Shown in pieces: positions 31,846 to 43,311 of a DNA stretch of 64,000 bases; positions within the stretch are counted from its first letter, which is position 1; each line of letters opens with the position of its first letter. This DNA comes from Litsea cubeba. Taxonomy: Eukaryota > Streptophyta > Magnoliopsida > Laurales > Lauraceae. A program made the translations under genes and the position numbers. The stretch is from NCBI GenBank assembly GCA_012931725.1, contig CM022949.1, positions 53,112,798 through 53,176,797 on the forward strand, read 5' to 3'. The notes under the pieces were generated by a model, which saw only the letters and a program-made list of their open reading frames with translations, did no database searches and was not told where the DNA came from.

Positions 31846-34290
31846 ATGACAGCTTCACTAACCATTACCTTCGACGAGAACAAGCACCAACTTATGCTTC
31901 AACAAAAGCAAAGCACGCGCACCTACAAGCGCCCCATCAGCTGCCGAAGCGTCAACTCCCTCGGCAACTCTCTGAACTCCAGGTCGACCTCGACTCCCCG
32001 GACTATCGTCTTTGGGACGCTGGGACCATTCCCACTTCCTGAGGAACAAACTGCTCCTTCCAAGAAGCAGAAACTCGCCTCTCAACGTGTCACAACCGTG
32101 ACACCAAAGGCGAGCACCAGAAGGCCCGAAGCCCGTGGCAACCCCACGAAGCCTCAACCCTCAAACAACTAGGTCTATCCCAAGACTTGGTCCCCAAGAC
32201 CTTCACCAAAACAAAGAAGGTCCCAAACATCCACCAAGCCAGCATTCCTGGCCCCACTCAAGGAGAACCAGTTCTACCCTCTTGCTTACATGAAAGAGGA
32301 GAGACCCATCTCCAATCTGACTCTCAAGTCAACCCAATATGAACCGGCTTGTTCCTACAAGCCCAAAATCAAGTAATGCATCACTAGGCCTCTGCAAGCA
32401 CCTGCTAAGGGCTACAAACCTACAGTTCGACCCTTCATCTCTACAGGCGAAGGACAGGGTTCGCATCCTGTCCTTGCCCAGCTACAAAGAAGATAGGCTC
32501 GGCTACTGCGCCCGAGGGAGCACATCCTTCATCGTCAAAGCCCAGCCAGAGCTGACCGAAGCTCAAATTGCTCGTCGTATACGCCGCCGCGCGTCGTATC
32601 GGCAAAAGAGACTAGAGAAGCAAAGGACCTAGCCTCCTACACTTCAAGTCTCTCCCAAATGGGTCGAAAAAGAAAGACCCAACCAAGTTGCAGCTGTCCA
32701 TATGGTTGGAAAAACCAGAAGACGCCAAAAGTCAGCATCCAAAATCCATGTCCGACGTCCGATGACATGCAGCGTCTCCAGGACAAGAAGACATTCAGAA
32801 GAATCCCCTACTCCTTCAAGCAAAGGACGGCAGAGTGATCCTTCCTCAAGCTCTTCTTCAAAAAGAATGAGCCCCAGCTCAGTCACCAAAACAGTTTCCT
32901 CATTCGAATCCCGAAGGATGAACGTCCTGGCAACAAATTCTGAGCCATTACCCCGCAATCCACCTCAAGATGATGCGATCACCCGCATCCAGCAGTTGGA
33001 ACAAGGCCAGCAGAGGATTGAAACTCTAATGGAAAACCTTCTCCTTGGCTTCCAAAATCAGGCGAACAATGAACCTCCTCCGATTCATCAAGACGATGAG
33101 GTAAATGGAGAAGAAAATGAGTCACGCGCCCTTACCGAAAGGATGTAGACAGTATCCTCGCCAAAGCAAAAGAAGAGGATATACTCAAGGAGCATGTGAT
33201 TAAGCCACCATATCCTTTATGGATGGACTCGGTCCCATTCCCTACAAAATTCAAACATCTGACTCTCCAAACATATACGGGGAAAGGATAAGCCAGACAG
33301 CACGTCATCCACTTCAAGATCCTAACGGGAGCTGTCGCGGATCAAGATGCACTCAAGATCCGCCTCTTTGCAAGTACCCTAAAAAGTACGGCCTTCGATT
33401 GGTACTACACTCTGCCAGAGGACTCCATCCAAAATTGGGCCATGCTAGAGACACGCTTCTTGACTCACTTCAAAGGTGAGGATCATCCCGCTACTATGGC
33501 TCAGAGAAGACCCAGCCAAAACAAGAAGTCAAAGAAAATGCAGAGGCTTCCTCTGCCGCTTCACTGGAGGCAACAAAAACATCCCTTCCAGAGACTTCAA
33601 AGGGGGTAAGAAAATTCACTCTCAGTGATTTCATGCCACCTCAATTCAAAGAAGCCACGCAGGAGGCATCATACTCTTGCAATTCGGTAGTTGGACTCTC
33701 CATTGATGGATACGAGTCCAGCGACACCGATGATGGATTCGAATCCAACTACATAGACGAGTGGGAGGAGTCCCTTGAAACATGAGAATACCTCTCCGAT
33801 GAAGAATGGGTTCCTGAGAATCATCTTATGCCCGTAATTTGGTATAACCCCCTACAGCCACAAGGATCCTGGTCTGATGATGAAGAAGACCAAGAGGCTG
33901 TACAAGAAAATGCTGTTGAACCAGCACCCCTCATTGCTCAAGTGGAAATCAACAATGTTGAGCCACAAAGAGTTGATGAAGAAGAAGATTTGGCTCCCAT
34001 GCCTGATCTTGAAGAATATGCAAGGATCTTGCAGCGTCTCTCTCTAGAACTAGAGCAAGACCCCGTCAACGAGCCTCCTCGCAATCCAGAGTCTGAAGTC
34101 CCTGAAGACCATCAGGTACATCCTCCCTTAACTCCTGAAAATGGAGAAAATTGCTGGATAGACGATCCTCTTACATCCAAGGATGATTCTGACTCCGATC
34201 GGGCAACGTCTTCTGTCAGAGCTTCCTGTAATGTGATAATTCGGGATTATAGCTCTTCCGAAGCGTAGTCTGATGAGATCACTTATACTC
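31846..34290 (+). pseudogene. Gypsy-B gag, frameshifted
   Basis: The ATG at 31846 opens a basic N-terminal segment (MTASLTITFDENKHQL) that stops at 32170; related coding continues in other frames. 32702-33147 encodes a Ser/Arg-rich segment with a short coiled coil (ITRIQQLEQGQQRIETLMEN). From 33151 in another frame comes the retrotransposon gag core (PF03732-like: PYPLWMDSVPFPTKFKHLTL, STAFDWYYTLPED, LETRFLTHFKG), with a TAA inside it at about 33291. The acidic C-terminal part (33650-34268) matches Gypsy-A from base 3 but has a TGA near 33784 and TAG at 34266-34268. Confidence 0.8.
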
Positions 34291-36804
34291 CGGCTTCGCA
34301 AACACAAACTGCGAATGAATCCTCTGAAATGTTTCTTCGGAGTCTCGTCGGGTAAGTTCCTTGGATTCTTAGTTCGGAAAGCTGGAATAGAGCTTGACCC
34401 CATAAAAGTCAAAGCCATTCTAGAAATGCCCTCTCCAAGAACTTTGAGAGAACTCAAAGGGCTTCAAGGGAGATTGGCCTACATCAGACGGTTCATCTCC
34501 AATCTTTCGGGGAAATGCCGTCCATTCTCCCGATTGATGAAAAAAGGTGTAAACTTTGTCTGGGATGCTGACTGTGAAGCTGCATTCCAAGATATCAAGT
34601 CATACCTAACAAAACCTCCAGTGTTAGCTGCTCCTACCACTGGAAAACCTATCATCTTGTACACAAGAGCCCTTGATCACTCTCTAGGAGCTCTGTTTGC
34701 ACAAGAAAATGATGAAAGAAAAGAAGCTGCTCTATATTACCTCAGCCGCATGCTAGTAAGTGCAGAGCATCGCTACTCTCCACTCGAAAAAGAATGTCTT
34801 GCAGTGATGTTCGCTGTACAAAAGCTACGACACTACTTGCTTTCCAACACAGTCTACCTGGTCTCGAGGGTCAACCTCTTGAAGGTCCTTGTCACAAAGG
34901 CAGGTTCTCTCAATTCCCGACTGGCAAAATGGTCCATCCTTCTGTCACAATTTGATATTAGGTATGTACCACAAAAGGCAATCAAAGGGCAAGCTCAAGC
35001 GGACTTCCTTGCAGAGCATCCACTGCCTAAAGATTCTCCATTCAGAGATGATCTCCCAGGCGAACCAGTCTACAATGTGGAGACTTTCTCACAAAATGCT
35101 TCCTGGGACATGCACTTTGACGGTGCAACCAGGACAAATGAAAAAAGACAGCTGATCTCGGGAGTTGGCATCCTCTTTGTTAGCCCCGACAAATACATGA
35201 TTCCACACGCTTTCTCGTTATTGGAACCATGCACAAACAATGCAGCTGAATATCAAGCTCTGATCCTAGGATTGGAACTCGCCATCGAATCCGGTATCAC
35301 CATGCTGGAAGTCTTTGGAGACTCTCAACTGATCGTCAACCAGATGAATCAGAAATTTGAAGTCAGGAAGCCTGATCAGCTGCCTTTCTACAACAAGGCA
35401 CAATCGCTTCTGTAAAAGTTTGACATCTGCCACATCACCCACATTCGTAGAGGAATCCTTTCGCCTCTTAACACACATCAAGCAGTTGCTGAATGCCACC
35501 AAGTGGTTGGAAGTCGGATTTCAATCCTTCAAACTTCAATTGGCGACTGGAGGGATCCGTTCATTGATTACATTATGTTCGGAATCCTACCTGAAGATCC
35601 AAAAGAACGGGTAAGCATCCAAAGGCGAACCCCAAGCTTTCATTTGGATATTCCTTCAAAAATCATTTACAGGAAATCCTTCAACGGAGTACTTCTACGC
35701 TGCTTGTCACAACAAGAGGCTGAAGAAACACTCAAAGAAGTTCATGCTGGTCTTTGCGGAGCTCATCAGGCTGGTCCCAAGCTCTATGATCAGATAAAAA
35801 GGTGAGGTTAGTACTGGCCTACCATGGTAGCTGACGCAATGCAATTTGCTAAGTGCTGCCAGCAATGCCAAGTTCATGGAGATTACATTCACATGCCTCC
35901 AGAATGGCTACATCCTACAGCGATTTCATGGCCTTTCGAAGCCTGGGGTATGGACATCATAGGTCCTATTTCTCCCCCTTCGAGCAAAGGTCATCGCTTC
36001 ATCTTCGCCGCTACGGATTATTTCTCCAAGTGGTCAGTAGCATTTGCGTTCAACGAAATGAAGACCTCATCGGTCCTTCTGTTCCTGTGCACCAACATCA
36101 TTTGTCGTTTCGGCATACCCAAAAGATTCGTCCATGATAATGGACCACAATTCCGGGATCATCGATTCTACAAGTTCTGCGACAAATACAAAATCCAAAG
36201 CTGTCCTTCGACTCCATACAATCCGGCAGCAAACGAATTCGCAGAAGCATTCAATAAGACACTCTGCAAAATCCTCAAAAAAATGGTCTCTACTCACAAA
36301 AGAGACTGGAGCGACAAAATGTCTGAAGCTTTGTGGGCCTATCGGACCACCGTTCGAGGACCAACCCATAGCACACCATTCTCCTTGGTCTATGGATGCG
36401 AAGCTGTCGTGCCCTTGGAAGTACAAATTCCTTCCTTGAGGGTATCCTTGCAAAATGACATGACTCAAGAAAGCAATGTCAAATTGCGACTCCATGAGCT
36501 GGACAATCTCGATGAGAGACGGCTCGAAGCTCAACAAAGCATTGAACTTTACCAAGCACGCATGGCAGGATCTTTCGACAAAAAGGTCAGGCAACGCGCC
36601 TACAAAAAGGGTGACTTGGTTCTTGCGGTAAAAAGACCAATGGTCTTCGTTCATAAGTCCAACGGCAAGTTTGAGCCAAAATCGGAGGGATCCTACGTCA
36701 TCGACAAAGTTTTCTCCAAACGGTGCATACGCACTCCTAAACATGGAGGGTGACAGATGTATGCTGCCCATCAACGACAAGTTCTTAAAGCGGTACTACC
36801 CTTG
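34288..36804 (+). pseudogene. Gypsy-B pol remnant: RT end, RNase H, second RNase H, integrase
   Basis: Gag joins RT at 34288-34294 (CTCCGGC), skipping the protease, G-patch-like segment and RT through YVDD. The RT thumb, RNase H and most of the second RNase H read to TAA at 35413-35415. A 93-bp in-frame deletion then removes the last acidic motif of the second RNase H (between 35455 and 35456). Two stops follow near 35803-35812. Integrase keeps its DDE residues (35950-36260) but a one-base insertion near 36717 breaks the C-terminus. Compared with Gypsy-A the remainder is very similar. Confidence 0.88.
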
Positions 36805-38214
36805 AAGACTTACCCAACTGGGTAAGAGCAATGCCTGTACGGCCAAAACCGGTCTCCAGGTACTCGCTTGCTAAACCCACTCTTTTTAGAATTTTCATAT
36901 CAAATGTTGAAATTTCTAAAAATTTAAACAATGCTTACTTTCATCGTTTCATTGTTAAAAAAAAATTCCATGTTTAGGAACCTTTCCCTAACTTGACCAA
37001 AATTTTCAACCCTTGAACCCAAAATTCATGGTTTGAAATAAAATCCGGATTCAGGGATTTCCAACCCAGTCCACCCTGCCTTTTTACCGCCAAAATGGTT
37101 TTTAGGTCAAAACTTATGACCCTCGTCACTTTAAACAAAAAATAGTTTTTTCAAAAAACCACGGGGAAGCGATGCTTAGTCTATACTCGCACAAATCGGA
37201 AGCATGCGAACCACGTTCGACACTTCCAAAATAGCAGGGAAGCGACATTTCGTCGATACTTGCAAAATCCAAAACTGTGGAGATGCAACATTTCAGTTGA
37301 TATCCACAACCCAAATTTCAAAGGTTCGAAAAAACCTAAAAAACCATTGAGACGCGACATTTTAGTTGATATCCATGACCCAAAGGTTCGAGAAAACCAC
37401 AAATTTCAAAGAAATCATGGGGAAACGACATCAAGTCAGTACCCGTAAAACCAAAATTTTTTGAAAAGCAAGGATGCGACATTCCATTGATACTTGCACC
37501 CAAATCCGCAAGGATGCGACATTCCATCGATACTCGCAACCGAATGAGCAAGGATGCGACATTCCATCGATACTTGCAAGAACATTCAGCAGGGAGGCGA
37601 CTTTTAGTCGATACTTGCATTTTTGAAAACCAAACCGGCTATAAATGCCACCAAAACAGGTTATAAATGCCACAAACCGGCTATAAACGCCACTAAAACG
37701 GGCATTAAATGCCACAAACCGGCTATCAATGCCACAAAACAAACTGGCTATCAATGCCACAAAACAAACTGGCTATCAATGCCACAAAACAAAACCGGCT
37801 ATCAATGCCACAAACCAAAAACTTGGCTTTCAAAAAATCCGGCTATTAATGCCACAAACCGGCTATAAATGCCACCAAACTCGGCTATCAATGCCACAAA
37901 AAAACTGGCTCTTATGCCACAAACAAAATCTGGCTCCCATGCCGAAATAATCATTTGACAAAAGATTTTCACAAAATGACAAGCTTTTGATCAAATCCCA
38001 TTTAGCAATTACTTTCATCACAAAAAGATTTAAGTGAGCGTAGGAAAAATTAAAAAAAAAACATCCCATTTAGCAATTACTTTCATCACCAAAAGATTTA
38101 AGTGAGCGTAGGGAAAACAAAACAAAAAAAAAGAGTACAAAAAAAATACATGGGGTAACAAAAAAAAAAAGAAAAGGGAGAGAAGGATAGTTTCTGTTAC
38201 AAAAAAATAGGAGC
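36805..38214. repeat. Gypsy-B spacer with reduced repeat arrays
   Basis: Holds the same families as Gypsy-A in different numbers: one 69-bp unit and a decayed second (37260-37390), three 40-bp units (37470-37620), about 14 GGCTATAAATGCC/GGCTATCAATGCC units (37638-37945) and two copies of the cccatttagcaattac unit (37997-38115). Confidence 0.8.
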
Positions 38215-39106
38215 TCAACCAAAAATGGTCTCCAGCCAAGATTTCAGCTCCTCAAGCAAACTTTTGGCCTCAGCCGTCAGGGATTCCAAAGCACGCTTCT
38301 TCGGGAACTTGCCATGAGATGCTGGAGAATGCTGCAATCCTTCTTTCACACCGGGAAGCTTATCCCGAGCAGTTTGCTATTGTTTGTTCTCTTGAGACCT
38401 CCTTTCAAGAACTCGATCGGCATCTGCAACCCGGCGAATCAGAGCACTCTCCCGGTCGTGAGCCTCTGTTATTGCAGCCCACTTGGCAGCGACTTGTGCC
38501 TGCAGATGCTCAAGACGTTTCCTGGCCTCATCGACCTCCCTATCAAGGATATTAATGTCATGTGTCAGCCCAATGATGGCTAGCTCTTCTAAGTTCTTCT
38601 CTCGGACTATCTGCTTCCTGCTTTGTGTAGCCTCATCCAGGTCAGACTTAGCCTTATCAACAGGATCCAGGAACATCTCCTTGATGAACTGGTCATCAGC
38701 CAAACCCATGGCCTCAAACCATTTGTCACCTAGCTCAATGATCCTATCAACGATCGCCCTGGCACCTGTGACATCCAGACCAGCCTCTTCGGCATCACCG
38801 AGAATCTCACGCACATGCTGGATCATGCCAAATCCGGCATCCAAGTGTCCAGCAAGGAGAGTCTCAATCCAAGAGCTGAGAACCAGCACCACCACCTTCT
38901 TCGCAAAAAGAAGAGATCGCCCAGCTGAAGATTCGCCCCGCTCCGTCGGTCGGCTGCCCATGTCATGCCCTGTTGGAAGAGGAACAAAAGAACTCATTCT
39001 AGTTGGAGCTGCTGGAGAAGGAATTTCAGCACGGGGTATCTCCTCAACAGTGTCAGAACTGGTCCCAGAAGCCTCTACCTCTGGATCGACCTCTGGCATC
39101 CCTTGC
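38215..39106 (-). pseudogene. Gypsy-B antisense gene, last exon only
   Basis: Matches exon 5 of the Gypsy-A antisense gene (16430-15496), including the coiled coil (ESRKQ-like, EVDEARKRLEHLQAQVAAKW). A TAG at about 38374-38376 replaces a tryptophan codon of Gypsy-A, and the first ~45 nt of the exon and all upstream exons are lost at the junction with element D. Confidence 0.8.
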
Positions 39107-41083
39107 ACCCACTCCGATCTATCTTCAAGAAAGCTGACTTTTCAGGGCGCATATCAAAATGGGCAGTCGAACTGGGGCAGTATGACATCCAGTACCGTCC
39201 CAGGACTTCGATCAAAGCCCAAATCCTGGCAGACTTCATTGTAGAGTTCGTCTCCCCGAGCTCGACTTCTACTCAGCCTGGCACCGAACTAGGGGGCATA
39301 GGGCATGAGCGTGAAGTCACCGAGGTCGAATAATCCTCTCAGAGCCAAGATCCTATCTCGGCATGGAAGGTCTTCGTCGACGGCTCATCCACCTCCAACA
39401 GAGCTGGCGCCGGCATAATCCTCCAATCGCCAGAGGGACTGGTCATAGAGCAAGCCTTCACCTTGGACTTCAAAGCGACGAACAATGAAGAGGAGTATGA
39501 AGCTCTAATAGTAGGGCTGAATGGCGCCCGAATCCTCAGAGCCCAGCAATTGGTGGTTTTCAGTGATTCACAACTGGTAACTAGCCAACTCACTGGAGAC
39601 TACCAAGCCAGGGACGAAAGGATGGCGGCCTACTTAGCCCTCGCGAAGAAACTGCTCTCGCACTTCCAGACAGCCGGGGTCAGGCAAATCTCTAGAGATA
39701 CCAACACGCATGCTGATGCGCTTGCAAACCTGGCCTCCGCTATCGAAGCAGGAAAGAAAAGGACCGTTGAGGTCGGATCTATACCGAGATCAAGCCTAGA
39801 GCTCCACTCACCTCGGCAAGTCCTGTGCGCTGATCTCGGCCTGAGCTAGATGGACCCAATCATCTCGTACCTGAAGGACGACCGGCTCCCCGAGGACAAG
39901 CATGAAGCCCACCGAATCAAACTCAAGGCAGCCCGATTCTGGCTATCTCCCGAAGGCAAACTCTACAGAAAATCCTTCACGGGTCCCTACCTCCAATGCG
40001 TCCATCCAAGCTAGGTGGACAACTTTCTGTATGAGATCCTTGAAGAGTCTGCGGCAGTCACATCAGAGGGCGATCGCTGGCATACAGAGCCATAAGCCAA
40101 GGTTACTGGTGGCCGTACATGCAAAAGGATGCGCAGGTATACGCCAGAAGATCCGAAAACTGTCAGAAGTTCTCACACTCTCTTCATCAGCCAGCTCAAG
40201 ACCTGAGTCCCCTCTCTAGTCCATGGCCTTTTGCTCAATGGGGGCTGGACATTGTGGGACCACTCCACCGAGCTCCAGGGAACAAGAGATGGCTGATAGT
40301 TGCTACGGACTACTTCACGAAGTGGATAGAAGTTGAACCGCTGTCCTCCATCACTGACAGGGACTCTAGGAACTTCGTGTGGAAGAACATCATAACGAGG
40401 TTCGGCATCCCCAGGACCCTGATTTCGGACAACGGGACTCAGTTCGACTCAAAATCCTTCAGAGACTTCTACCAAGAGCACGGCATCAGGAACCATTACT
40501 CCACTCCGGTGTACCCGCAGAGCAAGGGATAGGCCGAAATTTCTAATAAGGTACTCCTGGACGGCCTGAAGAAGCGATTGGACAAGGCAAAAGGGAGATG
40601 GGTAGAACAGCTTCCCAGCGTATTATGGGCACACAGAACGACTCCAAGACGATCCACCTCGGCCACACCCTTCTCTCTAGCCTATGGGATGGAGGCGGTC
40701 ATTCCCTTGGAAATTGGCCTCCCCACCCTGAGGACAGAGTTGGTCGACCAAGGCCGAAACGAGACAAACCTGGCGATGGAGCTGGAACTAGCGGATGAGC
40801 GCCGAGAAGCAGCAGCCCTACGACTGACTGACTATCAGCAGCGGCTAGCCAGAGGATACAATGAGAAAGTCAAGGAAAGGAGCTTCTCAGTAGGAGAACT
40901 GGTCCTAAAGAAGACCCTGTCAGCTGACAAAGACCCGATGAAGAAAAACTGGCCCCAAACTGGCATGGCCCGTTCAGGGTGGTCTCACTGGCAGGACGAT
41001 CCTCTTACAAACTTGAAGACTTAGAAGGCAGGCAGTTGCCGAGACCATGGAATGCATCTCACTTGAAGAAATTATATTTCTAA
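39107..41083 (+). pseudogene. Element D pol: RNase H, second RNase H, integrase, broken
   Basis: Starts at HPLRSIFKKADFSGRISKW of the RT-linked RNase H. A second RNase H follows (FVDGSSTSNRAGAG, NNEEEYEALIVGL, FSDSQLVTSQLTG, HADALANLAS). TAG at 39847-39849 interrupts MDPIISYLKDDRLPEDKHEA. Integrase follows with D (GLDIVGPL), D (ISDNGTQF), and a stop just before the expected E-containing NKVLLDGLKKR region (40530-40532). Further stops lie at about 40012 and 40093, and a frameshift near 40950 precedes the GPFRVV and NASHLKKLYF end at 41081-41083. Confidence 0.85.
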
Positions 41084-41164
41084 AGATGTAACAAGAGTCT
41101 CAGAATCAATAAAAGCAACGTTTGCCCCGTTATCAATCTCTGTCATCTCATCTCGTCTCAGTTT

Positions 41165-41745
41165 GGTAACTTCGGGTTCATAACACCCTGGGACCGGCAC
41201 CGGGTTCATAACATCCGGGTCGCTTCCTAAATTCGGGGTTCATAACACCCTAGGACCGACACCAGGTTCATAACAACCTGGTCGCTTCCTAAATTCTGGG
41301 TTCATAGCACCCTGGGACCGGCACCGGGTTCATAACATCCGGGTCACTTCCTAAATTATGGGTTCATAGCACCCTGGGACCGGCACCGGGTTCATAACAT
41401 CCGGGTTGCTTCCTAAATTCTGGGATCATAGCACCCTGGGACCGGCACCGAGTTCATAACATCCGGGTCGCTTCCTAAATTCTGGGTTCATAGCACCCTG
41501 GGACCGGCACCGAGTTCATAATATCCGGGTCGCTTCCTAAATTCGGGGTTCTTAACACCCTGGGACCGGCACCGGGTTCATAACATCCGGGTCGCTTCCT
41601 AAATTCTGGGTTTATAACACCCAGGGACCGGCACCGTGTTCATAACATCCGGGTCGCTTCCTAATTTCTAGGTTCATAGCACCCTGGGACCGGCACCGGA
41701 TTCATAACATCCGGGTCACTTCCTAAACTTTGGGTTCACGCGCCC
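41165..41745. repeat. Nine to ten tandem copies of a ~61-bp dimeric unit
   Basis: Each unit has two halves beginning gggttcataaca: one with ccctgggaccggcacc, the other with tccgggtcgcttcctaaatt. Unit starts are near 41176, 41237, 41299, 41360, 41421, 41482, 41544, 41606 and 41667. Decayed copies continue to about 41930. It sits in the spacer between integrase and the antisense gene, as do the arrays of Gypsy-A. Confidence 0.85.
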
Positions 41746-41930
41746 ACGAACTGACTTAGGATTTATATATCCAGTCGCTCCTAAAACCTCGGATTCATAT
41801 ACCCTGGCGCTGACTTCGGATTTACACATCCAGTCTTCCCTAAAAACCTGGGTTCATGCACCCCCTGAGATGGTTCCCGGACTCAGGCTTTCACAGCCGA
41901 GATCCTCGAGACTCTGGGTTCATCTCGGTC

Positions 41931-43311
41931 CATGACAACTCGTCTCGGCCAATGTCAGTCCATTTTGGCCAGTAACAGTCTTTGAAAGTAAAAAGCAGTG
42001 CAAAGCACAAAAGTGCAGAAAAATAACACATAAAAGAAGAAAAGAGCGGTGCAAGCACTAAAGTGCAAAAAAGCGGCACAAAAATACAAATACAAAACTA
42101 CAGAAAAAGACAGTACCAAGAAACAGTACAGAAAAGCAAAAAATGCTGAAGTATTGTACACAGATCATATGATCAGAAACTTTGTTCTCTTTATTTATTG
42201 TAATTACTTCATTACAAGGATTATAGAAAAGAAAGCAGAATACAGCGAGGAGGCTCACAGTCCTTTAAAAACAAAAAAGAAAGAGATGAGACTCGGAGAC
42301 ACTGATCTTCACTGACTCTTCAGTCCGGACTTCAGAGCCAAGAGCTCTTCAACACCCTCTAGTTTAGGAGCGAAGCTCAGACCCCTGGCCCGCTAACTAG
42401 AGATCTTCAACCGGAAGACCTCTCGATCCTGCCCGCTGCTTGCAGGTCTGGATATCCCACAAAAAGACCTGCAGCATGATTCCACGCAGGACCCTGTGGG
42501 ATGAAAACAAGACCCCCAACCGCTCGGAGCGCCACCAACTCCCGGCTACAAGGATCTCCACACAGCCGCATCGACGGGAGTTGGCCGTGGACCCGCGTTC
42601 AGAGAGCGCGTAGTCCACGAGGATCGTCTTCAGAGAGCGCACAGACCACGACAGACAGTCCCTCCCGGAGAAAGCTGTGTTCTGGTGCAGGGGTTTCGCC
42701 CGGGTCAAATGTTCCTAAGGATCTGCTGAGCATGGCTGCCAAGATGGTTAACGGAAAGAGACAGGTCCCTACGTTTATACAAGAAATGAAATGTCCTAGT
42801 TCTTTTCCTCTATCCCATGGCGAGCCTGCTACTTCTACTTATAGAAGGAAGAAGAGCAGCCCGTCCCTCAAGAGAATTTATGAGGCGAGGTCTCCCACGC
42901 CCTACGTGGGATGCACGGTTTCTAACGAGTTAACTGACGGTACAGATGGTGACACGTGGAGCCATCCGCTCGTTTTCCTCATTGGCCGTACCGCCGCCCT
43001 TGCTGCTATTTATGGTCTTCAGAATACGGAGTATCAGCACAGATAACTATGAAGACCGTTCGGTACTCTCTCCAACTCAAAATTCACACGTCATGTCAGA
43101 AAAAGCGCTCAGCCGGACTCAAGCATAAAAGAGCCGAGCTCAAAAAGATAGGGAAAGAGAGAAAAGGAAACAAGAGTGCACAAGTAAAGAAGCTCCGCTT
43201 TTCATTAAAACTGAAGGGAATTACATTCAGAAAGAAAAGACAAAAAAAATTACAAGACAAAAAAATAAAAAAGCCGTCTCCACGAGCAGAGTCGACAAGA
43301 CCGTCCCGAGG
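41931..43311. other. Element D spacer
   Basis: A/C-rich, no convincing gene. On the minus strand, TATAAGTA near 42838-42845 in a CT-rich context could be a second antisense promoter; the sequence downstream of it (42840 down to 42300) gives no recognisable protein. Confidence 0.4.

Larger units (their letters stand above)
27387..39106 (+). mobile_element. Gypsy-B: defective relative of Gypsy-A with intact 5' LTR
   Basis: 5' LTR, PBS, repeat-rich leader, gag, deleted pro/RT, RNase H, integrase, spacer repeats and the 3' exon of the antisense gene. It stops at about 39106, where it joins element D; the rest of the antisense gene and the 3' LTR are lost. Compared with Gypsy-A it lacks 3078 bp covering protease and the RT palm, and has several stops and frameshifts. 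It cannot make its own enzymes. Confidence 0.9.

Noticed and set aside
42397..42708. 103-codon minus-strand frame in element D
   Set aside because: GC-rich spacer; plus strand is open as well (42501-43046) and neither matches a known retrotransposon protein.
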